In this document: positions 23,283 through 23,772 of the stretch, piece after piece
Layout: each line of letters starts with the position of its first letter
Position numbering within the stretch: the first letter of the stretch is position 1
The notes under the pieces: model-generated
What the model saw: the letters and a program-made list of their open reading frames with translations, nothing else
What the model was told of the DNA's origin: nothing
The model's database searches: none
Position numbers and translations under genes: made by a program
Origin: HRBIN01 sp038891515
Lineage (GTDB): Archaea; Thermoproteota; Nitrososphaeria_A; Caldarchaeales; Caldarchaeaceae
Reading direction: 5' to 3'
DNA length: 23,772 nucleotides
Assembly (NCBI GenBank): GCA_038891515.1
Contig: JAWAEB010000018.1
Coordinates: 1-23,772, forward strand

Positions 23283-23772
23283 GGACTGTCAACTTAAGGT
23301 CTATGGCCTGGGCCTTCCCATTAGTTGTGGGTGAATAGAATTGGGGTCGGCCTAGGCCGTCTTATAGGTTTCTTCGGTGATAGAAATGTCTTTCCCCGTC
23401 TCAGGACGCCTCCGTGGGTCAGGGCTCTCGGCGTCAGGCTCTATGTGGAGGGGCTCAGCCTCAGGAGGGTAGCGGGGATATTATGCGAGCTAGGATTCCA
23501 GGTCAGCCAGAGTCTGTCAGGGATTGGTTCCAAAGGGCCGGTGAAGCCTTCTCACTTGTAGATAGGCGCAGGCGTGGACCGATAGCCGTAGATGAGACAG
23601 TAATCCGTAATCTCGTCAGGAGGGCCTATCTATGGGCTGCTAGGGAGGTGGGGACGGGGGAGGTGATGTCCGTCCAGGTATCTAGGGGTAGGGGTATAGG
23701 TGAGTGTTTAAGGTTCATGGAGATGGTCAGGGATAGGTGCTCCAATAACCCGACCGTCTATACCGATAGGGG
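23283..23772 (+). mobile_element. Insertion sequence, left end (runs off window)
   Basis: The left end begins near GACTGTCAACTTAAGGTCT (23284-23302), matching the MITE ends at 19101-19258 in 18 of 19 bases. The transposase frame starts about 40 bases inside. The right end is beyond the window. Confidence 0.7.
23325..23772 (+). pseudogene. DDE transposase, partial and frameshifted
   Basis: The TTG-started frame gives an N-terminal helical DNA-binding part (VRALGVRLYVEGLSLRRVAG then ILCELGFQVSQ). At about 23508-23510 the family sequence moves to another frame (ESVRDWFQRAGEAFSL then GPIAVDETVIRN, RRAYLWAAREVGTGE and TVYTDRG). DET and YTDRG supply the first two acids of a DDE catalytic site; the third would lie beyond the window. 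It resembles the DDE domain of IS240/IS6-like elements. The shift equals one missing base; it may be a real mutation, an assembly error or frameshifting. Confidence 0.7.

Noticed and set aside
1..23772. CRISPR array or tRNA genes
   Set aside because: No regularly spaced repeats and no cloverleaf with a T-loop were found by eye on either strand.

Overview
The window looks like chromosomal DNA of a thermophile-type archaeon of the Thermoproteota/TACK group, possibly a Nitrososphaeria or Aigarchaeota relative; that placement is inference. The evidence is an archaeal r-protein block (uL3-uL4-uL23-uL2-uS19), an archaeal primase large subunit with four Fe-S cysteines, an NreA repair protein, a Sulfolobus-like superoxide dismutase, TATA boxes 25-30 bases ahead of many starts (leaderless transcripts) and frequent TTG starts. 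Two 10-N runs (1289-1298, 8380-8389) are assembly gaps, each inside a gene.

Layout. Positions 126-728: superoxide dismutase, convergent with a four-gene minus-strand series (4873 to 725): asparagine-synthetase-like protein, HD phosphohydrolase, PriL, MFS transporter. Then a 52-aa zinc ribbon (4956-5114) shares a CTAG stop with a convergent unknown gene (5581-5111). Positions 5745-9066 hold the r-protein genes; uS19 has its own promoter and the cluster stops there. Positions 9059-12307 form an accessory-looking island: an RHH regulator, a divergent winged-helix-like protein, a possibly structured RNA leader and two unrecognised genes. About 600 bases without a clear gene follow.

From 12976 come nreA, then an FAD monooxygenase-like gene tightly coupled to a beta-hydroxyacid dehydrogenase. 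On the minus strand from 19030 down to about 16397 lie trmO, a 50-aa zinc ribbon, a class V PLP enzyme, and the decayed remains of an MNT nucleotidyltransferase/HEPN pair. A 158-bp MITE-like element (19101-19258) sits just upstream of trmO. Positions 20897-19500 encode a long-form 6-phosphogluconate dehydrogenase. Positions 23182-20937 are a compact sulfur operon (DsrE-like, TusA, SQR-like flavoprotein, ArsR-type regulator) with a dyad over its promoter. The window ends inside an IS element whose left end (about 23283) matches the MITE termini, with a frameshifted DDE transposase.

How it fits together: the sulfur operon probably moves sulfane sulfur from sulfide oxidation onto the carrier proteins TusA and DsrE under a thiol-responsive repressor. 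The r-protein, primase, TrmO and NreA genes are core information-processing genes. The most unusual parts are the unknown island after uS19, the MITE/IS pair with matching ends, and the decayed HEPN/MNT module.
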